The position numbers were made by a program, and so were the translations under genes. Below, one piece after another: positions 1-12,009 of a stretch of 64,000 bases of DNA. The notes beneath the pieces were generated by a model. The model had not been told where the DNA came from and searched no databases. It worked only from the letters and a program-made list of their open reading frames with translations. Origin of the DNA: Litsea cubeba. Lineage: Eukaryota; Streptophyta; Magnoliopsida; Laurales; Lauraceae. Where the stretch lies: contig CM022945.1 in NCBI GenBank assembly GCA_012931725.1, positions 153,674,766-153,738,765 of the forward strand. Direction: 5' to 3'. Within the stretch, counting starts at the first letter, position 1. Each line of letters begins with the position of its first letter.

Positions 1-534
1 AAGAGGAGTCCAACTTTCCAAGTAGAGTCCTACTCAAAGTTGGAAACCTTACCCATGGAAATCCTATTATGGACGTCCCACATATCAATGCACACCATGG
101 CCCACATATAATTTATCTAGAGTTAAATTCATGTATGCCATCAAAGGCCTATTTGAATTTAAACTCAAAATTATTTTTCCACTAAAATAATTCATCCTTA
201 TGTTATCTAAACATTTTAGGAAACCATGCCAATCTTGGTAAGTGACTAGAGAAGGGACCAAAAGACATATTTGCCATTGGCTCCCAAAATGACCAAAATG
301 TCCATGCTAAACCCATAGCAACATTAAGACCATTTTAACCTTAACTCATTCCACTAGAGAGTTACTAGCAAAACCCCGTGGATAACCACGAAACCACCAA
401 ATGCACAGACTGATATGAATTATTTTTAATAAATTTATTAATTAGTAAACTTGTGAGTCCTTTTTTTTTTGTTGCTAATTTGATCTTTATGTTTTTTCCC
501 AAATGTTTTATTCTTTAGGTGAGGCATGAATTGA
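1..534. other. AT-rich noncoding flank, possibly part of an LTR
   Basis: No open frame of useful length and no recognisable domain on either strand. The DNA is AT-rich and leads directly into the satellite array. On the minus strand its style (repeated phrases about 'AAAATGG' and short T-runs) resembles chromovirus LTR sequence such as that of the element at 37847, but I cannot align it to any copy in this window, so the assignment is only a suspicion. Confidence 0.3.
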
Positions 535-3010
535 TTGAGAAAGATCAAATGATCATAGACCTAACAAATTGACCTAATATATTTAAGTGGGACCAAGATG
601 AATGGGGTCCATCATCTCTATTCTAACCGTCCATAAAATCATATGATGCGGGCTGGGACCCATTAATTGATTGATAAAGATCAAATGATCAAATGATCAT
701 AGACATCTCAAATTGACCAAACCTAACCTATTTAAGTGGGACCCCCAAGATGAATGGGGTCCACCATCTATATTCTAACCATCCATAAAACCATATTATG
801 CGGGATGGGACCCATGAATTGATTTAAAATGATCAAATGATCAAATGATCGTAGACCTAACAAATTGACCTAATATATTTAAGTGAGACCCAGATGAATG
901 AGGTCCACCATCTTTATTCTAATCGTCCATAGAATCAAATGAAGCTGGCCGGGACCCATTAATTGATTGATAAAGATCAAATGATCAAATGATCATAGAC
1001 CTCTCAAATTGACCAAACCTAGCCTATTTAAGTGGGACCCCCAAGATGAATGGGGTCCGCCATCTATATTCTAACCGTCCATAAAAACATATGATGCGGG
1101 TTGGGACCCATGAATTGCTTGATAAAGATCAAATGATCATAAACCTCACAAATTGACCAAACCTAACCTATTTAAGTGGAACCCTCCAGATGAATGGAGT
1201 CCACCATCTCTATTCTAACCATCCATAAAACCATAATATGTGGGATGGGACCCATGAATTGATTAAGAAAGATCAAATGATCAAATGATCGTAGACCTAA
1301 CAAATTGACCATATATTTTTAAGTGGGACCCAGATGAATGGGGTCCACCATCTTTATTCTAACCGTCCATAAAATCAAATGATGCGGGCCGGGACCCATG
1401 AATTGATTGATAAAGATCAAATGATCATAGACCTCTCAAATTGACCAAACCTGACCTATTTAAGTGGGACCCCCAGATGAATGGGGTCCACCATCTATAT
1501 TCTAACCGTCCATAAAATCATATTATGCGGGATGGGACCCATGAATTGATTTAAAAAGATCAAATGATCGTAGACCTAACAAATTGACCAAATATTTTTA
1601 AGTGGGACCCAGATGGATGGGGTCCGCCATCTTTATTCTAACCGTCCATAAAATCAAATGACGCGGGCCGGGACCCATGAATTGATTGATAAAGATCAAA
1701 TGATCATACACCTCTCAAATTGACCAAACCTAACCTATTTAAGTGGGAACCCCAAGATGAATGAGGTCCACCATCTATATTCTAACTGTCCATGAAATAA
1801 TCTGATGCGGGCTGGGACCCATGAATTGCTTGATAAAGATCAAAGGATTAAATGATCATAGACCTCACAGATTGACCCAACATAACCTATTTAAGTGGGA
1901 CCCCCAAGATGAATGGGGTCCACCATCTTTATTATAACCGTCCATAAAACCATATTATGCGGGATATGACCCATGAATTTATTTAAAAAGATCAAAGGAT
2001 CAAATGATCGTAGACCTAACAAATTGATCAAATATGTTTAAGTGAGACCCAGATGAATGGGGTCCACCATCTCTATTCTAACCGTCCATAAAATCATATG
2101 ATGTGGGCCGGGACCCATGAATTGATTGAAAAAGATCAAATGATCATAGACCTCATAAATTGACCAAACCTAATTTATTTAAGTGGGACCCCAAAGATGA
2201 ATGGAGTCCACCATCTATATTCTAACCATTCATGAAACCATATGATGCGGGCTGGGACCCATGAATTGCTTGATAAAGGTCAAAGGATCAAATGATCATA
2301 GACCTCACAAATTGACCAAACCTAACATATTTAAGTGGAACCCCCCAAATGAATGGGGTCCACCATCTCTATTCTAACCGTCCATAAAATCATATTATGT
2401 GGGATGGGACCCATGAATTGATTAAGAAAGATCAAAGGATCAAATGATCATAGACCTAACAAATTGACCAAATATTTTTAAGTGGGACCCAGATGAATGG
2501 GGTCCACCATCTTTATTCTAACCGTCCATAAAATCAAATGATGCGGGCCGGGACCCATGAATTGATTGATAAAGATCAAATGATCATAGACCTCTCAAAT
2601 TGACCAAACCTAACCTATTTAAGTGGGACCCCCAAGATGAATGGGGTCCACCATCTATATTCTAACCATCCATGAAATAATATGATGCGGGATGGACCCA
2701 TGAATTACTTGATAAAGATCAAAGGATCAAATAATCATAGACCTCACAAATTGACCAAACATAACCTATTTAAGTGGAACCCCCCAGATGAATGGGGTCC
2801 ACCATCTCTATTCTAACCGTCCAAAAAAGCATATTATGCGGGATGGGACCCATGAATTGATTTAAAAAGATCAAATGATCAATGATCGTAGACCTAAAAA
2901 ATTGACCAAATATTTTTAAGTGGGATCCAGATGAATGGGGTCCACCATCTTTATTCTAACCGTCCATAAAATCAAATGATGCGGGCCGGGACCCATGAAT
3001 TGATTGATAA
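535..3010. repeat. Tandem satellite-like array, ~147-bp monomers, ~441-bp trimeric higher-order repeat
   Basis: About 17 head-to-tail monomers, each containing GATGAATGGGGTCCACCATC, a 'CTAACCGTCCATAAAA' block, a GGGACCCATGAATTG block and repeated GATCAAATGATC palindromes. Spacing between the GATGAATGGGG landmarks is 126-153 bp, mostly 142-153. Three monomer types can be told apart: B (TTTATTC with GGGCCGGGACCC), C (TATATTC with TTGCTTGATAAAG) and A (CTCTATTC, TTATGCGGGATGGG, then ATCGTAGACC). B monomers start near 633, 911, 1352, 1631, 2072, 2512 and 2953, giving periods of 278, 441, 279, 441, 440 and 441. The 279-bp steps hold one chimeric C/A monomer. Short open frames across the array are chance. 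Confidence 0.9.
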
Positions 3011-3691
3011 AATAATTTTAATCAAATCACGAGGGTGTGACAGAAATGTCTTGCTAGATGTGTAGATGATATCCAAATGGATAAAAAACAGAGATCTCCC
3101 CTGAATCACAATGGGTCCATGTAGGTTTGCACCCATTCTGACCAATTGAGCCCACAATCGACCACTCTATTTGTTTCTTCTTTTTTTTTTTTTAAGCCAT
3201 TAAAATTTGTGGATTCCTGTTGAATTGGTTAGGATGATCAATGGGTCCCAACCTTGATAGTGATGTAGGCCCCAAGTGGGCCCCACAGAGAGCACAGATT
3301 TCTTCTATGGAATTAAGGATTATATTTCAATCCTTTACAATTTGGGATTTTCCTCTTCCCCATTTTGTGTGGTTGTCTTGGAAGTGAAATTTTAGATGGA
3401 GAATGAGAGATTTTAGGGATTGCATTAGCATGGAGAAGGAGAGATTTTAGGGAGGAAGAGATGGAGAAATTTTAGATGGAGAATGAGAGATTAGCAGAAT
3501 ACCATTTTAGGCTGGCTGCTGCCACGTGTCCATCTCCAAGACATGCCAGGTGTCCTCCTCCAGGAAGTGTATACATCCCTTTAGTAATATAGATGGTTGA
3601 ACTCCAAGGACAAATATATAATATAATAAGCTCGTCATAAAATGACGGTTGTCTTCGACCGACTAAGTGTAATGACCTGAATGCCCCTCTA
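3011..3691. other. Noncoding spacer, no gene seen
   Basis: No supported gene. The array stops at about 3010. At 3033-3042 the plus strand reads GGGTGTGACA, whose complement TGTCACACCC is a common way for Gypsy LTRs to begin; this would place the satellite inside a minus-oriented LTR, but no matching end is visible. The rest holds T-runs, a repeated 'GGAGAGATTTTAGG' phrase around 3390-3490, and nothing recognisable. Confidence 0.4.
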
Positions 3692-4515
3692 TGTAACATC
3701 CATAATCGAGTCAGGTTATCACATGTACTATCAACCTTCCCGATTACATCTAAACCTTAGAACTTCATATCCTTAAACATAATCATCATTCGAATATCAT
3801 TCTCTTAATCCAGGGAGCGACCCACAAGTTCAATATTCATATGGAACATCCATATACTAAGATCTTAGATTTTGATGATTAATCGGATAATTCTAAGGGG
3901 ACGATTATTCCATCATCAGATGGCATAGATTCTATATTGCATCTGCACGTCCCAACTGATCAAGTCCGAGTACCCAAAACACAGAGCTGTTGACCCATGA
4001 ATAGAATCTCACCCATAGTGAATTAAAGCACAAGAACTTGACTTCGTCAGTTCATCCACAAATGCTCAAGATTAAGAGCACCGGTTACTCAGTAGCATGA
4101 GGTGACTTGATCTCTTTTCTGTGATAGTACTATTTTAGAGATCACACCTACAATGGTCCTGTTCAATGCATGACACATGCACTAATGAGATAGATCCGGG
4201 AAAGCCCTCCCGTGACTTAGGTATGTCACCCTATATAGGAGAGTATCTCATTATAACTTCTACCAAGATGAAGTGCCCAGCTCCATCTTTCAGTTATGAA
4301 CAAATATGATGTTTCCAGTTGTCCATGAATTAGACCTATCTGTGTGTAGACACTACACACCTAATTCATTTACTAGAAACAATGGGCCTTACGCAACCAT
4401 ACATATATACATGTTTAAGCATAAAAGAGTCTTTCAATTAAATAACCAGTAAATATCCAGTAACAAAAGATGAGAATGCAGCTAGTGGGCTTTAGGGCAT
4501 ACACCAATCCCAACA
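3692..4515 (-). mobile_element. Ty1/Copia-type LTR remnant
   Basis: Read on the minus strand from 4515, the sequence starts TGTTGGGATTGGTGTATGCC and continues CTAAAGCCCACTAG, a beginning I associate with plant Copia LTRs. A plausible other end is TGTAACATCC at 3692 on the plus strand, giving TG...CA termini and about 824 bp. No internal Copia domains adjoin it, so it would be a solo LTR or fragment. The bases outside the proposed ends (CTCTA on the left, TCGGG on the right) do not form a target-site duplication, so the left end is uncertain. It abuts the truncated family A copy A1, whose homology begins at about 4518. Confidence 0.45.
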
Positions 4516-7500
4516 TCGGGATCATACCCTAGCCCGTGTGAAGACTTTTCTACATGGCCGTAGAGTCTTCAATCTTCCAGTTGACTTTTGGTCAAGACGG
4601 GCCTCAATGGCGTGAGAATACCGCGTCCTTCTCCCAAACCGACTGGGTTTTGAGCGTCGTATCCCATTATCTTCATAATAGCTTGTGCCACAGGACTATT
4701 TAAGGATAGTTGAGGCACACCTTTATTTTGGAAGGGTTCAAGCATGGAGTTTGATAAAGAAGCATCCGATCTATGGAAGAAGATTGGCTTTTTCTTTGCT
4801 GAAGGTGCTGGAACAACGAAGGAAGTGACGTAGGATCTTCTATGTCAGAAGTTGTCTCCATTGGAGTAAGAGCAGGCTGAACTTGCTGAGTGTCAGCTTG
4901 GCTTGACGATGTGTCGTCTTCTGGCTCTGAATCAAAATCAGTGTCTTGTATGATAGACACGAAAGAGACAACAAATTTGCCTTCAGATTTTTGCTTTGCC
5001 CTCTTCACTTTAGTCGTGATGACCAAAGTTTTGAAGGTTTGAGGGAGATGATGAAGGGAGTTTCAATGCTCTCTTCGGATTTACAAGATGGTTTGTTTTC
5101 ATCCTGTGATTGTTGAGGAGCCTTGCCTTTATCTTTCTGGAGATTTTCGGCAAAGGGTACTGTGTGCTTCTCCTCTTTTTCTTTCTCACTTTCATACATC
5201 TGTGAGTCTGCAAAGTGGACTTCTTTACCTTTGAAGGGTTTTCTATCCGCAAAGACTCGATGTATCATGTCGTCATCGCCAAAAAACTTAATGCATTGAT
5301 GTATAGTTGAAGGGACAACACCATTCTCGTGGATCCAGGGGCGTCCGAGAAGGATGTTGTAGCATGAAGGGGTTTTTATTGCATATACAGTGACCTCAGA
5401 GATAAGACCACCGATCTGCAACTTGAACCTGATTTTGCCGATAGGCCTTTGAGTACTCTCACTGTATCCAAAGATAGATACAGATGTGTAGCTCAGCTTA
5501 CTGGGTGGGATGCCCAACTCTTCGAGAGTCGAAGTGGAGATGAGGTTGAGTGCAGAACCTGGGTCGATCTGAACTCTATGCATAGGCATTTCCTTGAAGT
5601 ACCTTGTGAAGTACAGGGGCCGGTTGTGCCTTGTTTCGCCAAGTAGGAGGTCGTCCTTAGTAAAGGCAATGGTTGCACTGGCTGCCTTTTGAACCGAGAG
5701 GCATTCAATGCATGTTCCCTCAGTTTTCTTCTTTTCTCCCTTTGAGGAAGCTTCTGAGTTTTTGACCCGGTGGTCCATTTCAATTTGGAGGACTTGCGGG
5801 GCTTGTTTGTCGACATCCTCATTCAGCTTTTGTAATTCTGAAATGAGATTATCACGAGTGCGTGGAGACATTCGCAATAAGTCTAGGATGTGCATACGTG
5901 CAGGTATGTGTTTGAAATGTTCGATCAAGTCATACTTGAAAGCCTCCTTGGGGCCTTCATGTTCATCATTGTTGCCACTAGGGGCGCTTACAACATCTTT
6001 TCCCGAAGGATTTACATAAGTAAATGAAGATTGGTTGTAATTCTTGTGGTAGTCCCGGCCAGAGCGGGTGCCTCTACCAACTTCGAGAGCTTCTTGAGAA
6101 GGGTCTTCATTTGGAAGATTGTCTTCAGGATCAAGAGGCTGTCGTTTTTCATTTGATGAGGATGTATCTGCAGCAGAGTTGCCATCCTCAGTGATTGTGT
6201 TGCACGGAGCATTTTCCGGGAACAAGTCCTGAACAGCATCCAGCAACCTTTCTTCTTCGTTGACCAATTCATCGTCCCAAGCATCAATAGCTGGGGATTC
6301 TTTAGTTAGGAAGGGTGTGAGCTTTGAAGTCACAGTCTCAGGAGAAGAAACCTGAGAGGGTGTCGTCTCAGTGAAAGTCACGTGAGATGAGGTGGCTCCA
6401 GAGGATACATTGCTAGGTGTCGTCAGAGTGTAAGTGATCTCATCAGACGATGCTTTGGAAGAGCTATAATCCCGAATTATCACATTACAGGAAGCTCTAA
6501 CCGGTGACATTGCCTGATCGGAGTCAGACTCATCCTCGGATGTAAGAGGATCGTCTATCCAGCAGTTTTCTCCATTTTCAGGAGTTAAGGGAGGATGTAA
6601 CTGATGGTCTTCAGGGACTTCAGGCTCGGGATTGTGAGGAGGCTCGTTGACGCGGTCTTACTCTTCTTCTAGAGTGAGATGTTGCAAGATCTTTGCATAT
6701 TCTTCAAGATCAGGCATGGGAGCCAAATCTTCTTTTTCATCTACTCTTTGTGGCTCAACATAGTTGATTTCCACTGGAGCAATGACGAGTGTTGGTTCAA
6801 CAGCATTTTCTTATACAGCCTATTGGTCTTCTTCATCATCAGACCAGGATCCTTGTGGATGTAGGGGGTTATACCAGATTACTGGCATAAGATGAGTCTC
6901 AGGAACCCAATCTTCCTCGGAGAGATATTCTCCTGTTTCAAGGGACTCTTCCCACTCATCGGTGTAGTTGGATTCGAATTCATCATCGGTGTTGCTGGAC
7001 TCGTATCCATCAATGGAGAATCCAACTACCGAATTGTAAGAGTATGATGCCCCCTGCGTGGCTTCTTTGAATTGAGGTGGCATGAAATCACTGAGAGTGA
7101 ATTTTCTTACCCCCTTTGAAGTCTCTGGAAGGGACATTTTTGCTGCCTTCAGTGAAGCAGTAAAGGAGGCCTCTGCCTTTTCTTGGACTTCTTGTTTAGG
7201 CTGGGTCTTCTCTTGCCATTTGAACTTGAGGAGATGTTTCCTAGCCTGCCTTCGCTGTTGAGCTGTACCCATATGGGTTGTCCATCTGGTGTCGGGTAAG
7301 GAACCAGTTCTTCGGACGCTTGGATTCTGTTTATCACCTTGAAGGAAGTAGTGATCTTTTTCTTCGGTGATTTTGGTGTTTGTCAACATGAGACCATGTT
7401 GGCGGAGGCAAACCCATAGTTTTTGTCAAAGGTGATGACTCCATTTTTCCACATCTCGTTTATTTTCTCCCTCACAACGAATCATTGATTAAGAGGATGC

Positions 7501-9747
7501 GAGATCATCTGGTGGTATGGATAGTACCGTGGATCGTTGGTTTTGCCAACATCACCCGGTCTTTTGGGTTCAGGCAAAGTGAGCTTGCCGTTTGCCACGA
7601 GAGCCCCGAAGATTTCATCAACATCTTCATCGAATGGGTATTTCTTTTCTACTCGCTCTTTAAAGGCATCAGAGAGTTCAGGTCTCTTACCAGCAGCTTT
7701 GTTTTCAGGTTTCTTTGGTGGCTGAGGAGCTGACTTGGTCTGCACATTGAGGACCTCTTTTTTCTTTGTTTTTGAGGTTGCAATGGCGGTTGGCTCTTTT
7801 CTTGATGATTTCTGACTGTTGAGGTCTTTAATCACCGTTTTAGCTTCCGTGGAAGCTTCTAGGAGTTCTCCCAGGTTCTTTGATTTGTTGCCGATGATCA
7901 TGGAGCGGATTGTAGCCCTCATGTTGTTTCGGCAAATGTCGACTAGCGACGCTTGTGGCAATACATTAGAGCATTTGTATGCCATTGCTTTCCAGTTGTG
8001 AATGAAATCATATGTTGACTCATTCTCCCCCTGTTTTCAGCTGCACAGCTGAGCTATAGTAGCGGGATGATCCTCACCTTTGAAGTGAGTCAGGAAGCGT
8101 GTCTCTAGCATTGGCCCAATTTTGGATGGAGTCCTCCAGCAAAGTTGAGTACCAGTCGAAGGTCGTACCTTTTAGGGTACTTACAAAGGGGCGGATCTTG
8201 AGTGCATCTTGATCCACGATAGCTCCCGTCAGGATCTTGAAGTAGATGATGTGTTGTCTGGCTGATCATTTCCCCGTATATGTTTGGAGAGTAGGATGCT
8301 TGAATTTTGTGGGGAACGGGACCAAGTCCATCCATAAGGGATATGGTGGCTTGATCCCATGCTCCTTGAGTATATCCTCTTCTTTTGCTTTTGCGAGGAT
8401 ACTGTCTACGTCCTTTTTAGTAAGGGCGCGTGACTTATTTTCTTCTCCATTTACCTCATCATCTTGATGATTCGGAGGAGGTTCATTGTTCGCCTGAGTT
8501 TGGATGGCGAGGAGAAGATTTTCCATCAGAGTTTCAATCCTCTGCTGGCCTTGTTCCAACTACTGGATGTGTGTGAGCGCATCATCTTGAGGTGGATTGC
8601 GAGGTGGTGGCTCAGAATTTGTAGCCAGGACATTCATCCCTCGAGATTCGAATGACGAAATTGTCCTGGTGACTAAGCTGGGGCTCATTCTTTTTGATGA
8701 AGAGCTTGAGGAAGGATCACTCTGCCGTCCTTTGCTTGAAGGAGCAGGGGATTCTTCTGAATGTCTTCTTGTCCTGGAGATGCTACGGGGCACCGGACAT
8801 CGGACATGGATTTTGGATGCTGACTTTTGGCGTCTTCTGGTTTTTCTAACCATATGGACGGCAGCAACTTGGTTGGGTCTTTCTTTTTCGACCCATTTGG
8901 GAGAGACTTGGAGTGTAGGAGGCTCGGTCCTTTGCTTCTCTAGTCTCTTTTGTCGATACGACGCGCGGCGGCGTATACGACGAACAATTTGAGCTTCGGT
9001 CAGCTCTAGCTGGGCTTTGACAATGAAGGATGTGCTCCCTCGGGTGCAGCAGCCAAGCATGTCTTCTTTGTAGCTAGGCAAGGACAGGATGCGAACTCGG
9101 TCCTTCGCCTGTTGCATTGAAGCTTTGAATTTTTTGAGTTTGGCTCCTGTAGATATGAAGGGTCGAACCGAAGGATTGTAGGCCTTAGAAGTTGCTTGCA
9201 GAGGCGTTGTGATGCATGATTTGATTTTAGACTTGTAAGAACTAGCCGGCTCATGCTAGGTTGACTTGGGAGTCAGGTTGGAGATGGGTCTCTCCTCTTT
9301 CATGTAAGCAAGAGGGTAGAACTGGTTCTCCTTGAGTGGGGCCAGGTATGCTGGCTTGGTGGATGTTTAGGACCTTCTTTGTTTTGGTGAAGGTCTTAGG
9401 GACCAAGTCTAGGGATAGACCTGGTTGCTTGTGGGTTGACGCTTCGTGGGGGTGCCACGGGCTTCGGGCTTTTTGGTGCCCGCCTTTGGTGTCATGGTAG
9501 TGACAAATTGGGAGGCGAGCTTCTGCTTCTTGGAAGGAGCAGTTTATTCCTCGGGAAGTGGGAATGGTCCCTGTGTCCTAAAGACGATAGTCCGGCGAGT
9601 TGAGGCCGACCTGGAGTTCAGAGAGTTGCCGGGGGAGTTGACGCTTCGGCAACTGATGGGGCGCTTGTAGGTGCACGCGGTTTGCTTCTGTTGAAGCATG
9701 AGCTGGTGCTTATTCTCATCAAAAGTAATGGTTAGCGAAGCTGCCAT
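4516..9747 (-). pseudogene. Family A copy A1: decayed gag-protease-G-patch region
   Basis: The minus strand encodes the same protein as the plus-strand copy at 20012-25170, beginning MAASLTITFDENKHQ at 9747. In order from the start: a basic, Ser/Pro-rich N-terminal region; the Retrotrans_gag-like domain (about 8100-8560); a CCHC-type finger (about 7480-7530) whose first Cys is Tyr and whose last Cys codon is TGA; an acidic region; an aspartic protease with DPGSALNLIS at about 5540-5570; and the start of the G-patch domain. Homology ends at about 4518, inside the G-patch, so RT, RNase H and integrase are absent. At least six frame breaks or stops separate the open pieces (for example 5005-6510, 6820-7389, 7482-7985, 8560-9117). 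A dead 5' half of a Tat-lineage retrotransposon. Confidence 0.85.
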
Positions 9748-10954
9748 TGTTAGTTTTCAAAAAATTTCTGAAACAAGACCACATCCATTAGTAATCAGAA
9801 GAATATAATGATCATAAATGGGGAGTTCTATGGTTTTGTCTTTTCAAATCGCTAGAGGGATATGACCCAAGCAATATGAAGAAGGCAAAAGGTCATAGAT
9901 GGTACAATTGTTCTGATCGCAAGTATGGTGAGCCCAGAATGAGCGTCCCAATGACTGCTAGAAGCAATTGTGAACCTAAATTCGACTTATCGAGAAGCAG
10001 AGCTTGCTCGATGTAAGAAGAATATAAGGTTGAAGTTACAAATGTGCCGGTCGCGAATACAGTAGACCCTGAAAGGGCGTACTAGTATCGCTAGACACAA
10101 ATGTTTGGAGACCGCATCCATGAGATGAGATTCTCTGTTTTGAAAGGTCAAGATTGGATTCATCAAAGAGAGCAGATGGTATTCCAATCCAAATACGGGC
10201 TCAACGATTTCCACGAGCGCCTGTACCTAGAAGAGAAGGAACCATAATTTCTCGAATCTGAACCCAAAAAATGACGAGAGTTTTTTTTTGAAAGGCCAAG
10301 ATCGGGTTCATCGAAGAGAGCAAAAGGCATTCCAATCTGAACACGGCCTCAACATTTTCCGTGAACGCCAGTGCTCAGAAGGGAGGAGACCAAAATTTCT
10401 CCGATCTGAACCCAAAAATGACGGAAGTTTAATATTTTTGGAAAAATCTTTTTTTTATTTTAATATATGTTTTTTGAAAAATCGTTTTTTTTATATTTTA
10501 TTTTTTTATGTTTTATTTTTTATTTTAAAATTTTTATTTTAAAATTTTTATTTTAAAATTTTTTATTTTGAAAATTTTTATTTAAAAGACGAGAGAGTAC
10601 ACATAGGCCTCCTAACCTGGTCTTATGAAATCTCGATTGATAGAATTGCCCCCAAGTAAGGGTAGGTTTACTTAATGAACCCGTTTGGAGGACCCTTGCG
10701 TAGAACAGTTAAGCTGTCTCCACACTCTAGACAAGGCTTTTCTTAAATCAACCGTGATTAAAGAACGCAATTGGTTTAACCTTAGTGGTCTATGTCTTTT
10801 TTTTTATCCCAAATGAACTCATCAAAGAGAAACAATGGCCCAAATCCTAATTCGAACAGGCTCAACAATTTCTGCAAGCACACGAACGAAAGGAAAGGAT
10901 CAATGTTTCTCAATTTTGAATCCAAAATGAGAAATATGATTTTTTTTTAATTTC
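9748..10954 (-). other. Family A copy A1: untranslated leader
   Basis: Reverse-complement match to the leaders at 18600-20011 and 57480-59224. It holds two diverged ~175-bp leader modules (about 10130-10430), a poly-T/A tract (10430-10590), the conserved 'GGAGGACCC...CTTAGTGG' block (10600-10790) and a single copy of the hairpin-containing leader repeat (about 10800-10945). The PBS and the first ~200 bp of leader are missing, replaced by the LTR fragment that begins at 10955. Confidence 0.8.
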
Positions 10955-12009
10955 TGTCACGTCCCCCGAAGCCGATTAAAGAATAACCGGATCCGGAGAG
11001 TGAACTTTAGGACTAATTAAAAATTTTGTCCTTTGGGCCCACGGATCGTAAGTCCGCGGTGAGGATATAATATTTCAAGCCTTATGTAATACAATAAACA
11101 TTGAGTTCATAGAACTCTAGGCATATGGAATATCAGTCAATGAATAATAACTTCTCGTTAAGTTTAAAGTTACATAAATAGAACAATCAAAGCTAAGGAG
11201 TTAAGTCAATTTATTACATTGGCCATCCCAAATAACAAGGCCAATAAAAGAAAACATAGTAAATGAAATGAAAGTTCCAACGAGGGTAATAAAAGAATAA
11301 GTAAAATCTAGTGAAGTCCCAATGAATCACTCTCGTGCTAGGAATGATGACGCTACTCTACGTCATCGGCACACCACTCTCGCTCCTCCTCTGTGGTTGG
11401 AGATCCTCTGGGATCTCTTCACCGGTCTACTCCTCATAGTAGTAGAAACCACCTGAGGTGTCTACACAACAAGGAACAGAGTCAATGTCATGTTGAGCAA
11501 TAGATAAGCAAAACATAATAAACATGACATGCATCAAATATAGATTAATGACAAGTAGTATTCATGTGAATACAAGAATGAGAAGCTAGGCATAAAGCGA
11601 TAGTAATATATGGAAACAATAACAAGAATCCTAGCAACCATCTAACAATAACCACTATCCATGCAATGCAAAACAAGAACAGGAGGGAGAGTCCGATCGA
11701 GGATGTCCAAAGCCACCTCCCGGGGTACCAGTAACAATCCAATCCGGACTACCGATACCAAAGTCCGGCTCCAGTAAGATCCTAGCTCCCGGTCCTGGGA
11801 ATAGCAGCACCATCCTAGCCCGTTCCCGGCTATTCAACACCATGGACGCCGTCCTATGCCGACTGCCCACCCCGACAACTGAGTAACCGGTTCGTCATTA
11901 AAACCCCAAACTGAAGATGGCTATGATATGCAAACAATAATAAAGTGGTTCCGACACAAGGACAAACAAGACAAGCAAGTCTGGCTAGTTCCATTAGGCG
12001 TACTCACCA
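10955..12009 (-). mobile_element. Chromovirus-like LTR fragment interrupting A1
   Basis: A block foreign to family A that sits exactly where A1 should have the end of its LTR, its PBS and its early leader. On the plus strand it starts TGTCACGTCCCCCGAAGCC and ends TACTCACCA. Read on the minus strand it ends GGGGGACGTGACA, close in style to the GGGGTCGCGACA end of the Tekay/Del LTR at 41014 and 49195. No PBS or coding sequence adjoins. The flanks (ATTTC left, AGGGA right) do not match. I infer a solo LTR that lost one end, together with ~0.7 kb of the A1 LTR and ~0.2 kb of its leader, in a deletion. Confidence 0.5.

Noticed and set aside
535..3010. Regular repeats resembling a CRISPR array
   Set aside because: Monomers are ~147 bp without short unique spacers and with higher-order structure, in plant DNA. 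This is a satellite.
8597..8992. Plus-strand frame of 131 codons
   Set aside because: Antisense shadow of A1 gag; the same shadow appears at 60056-60400.
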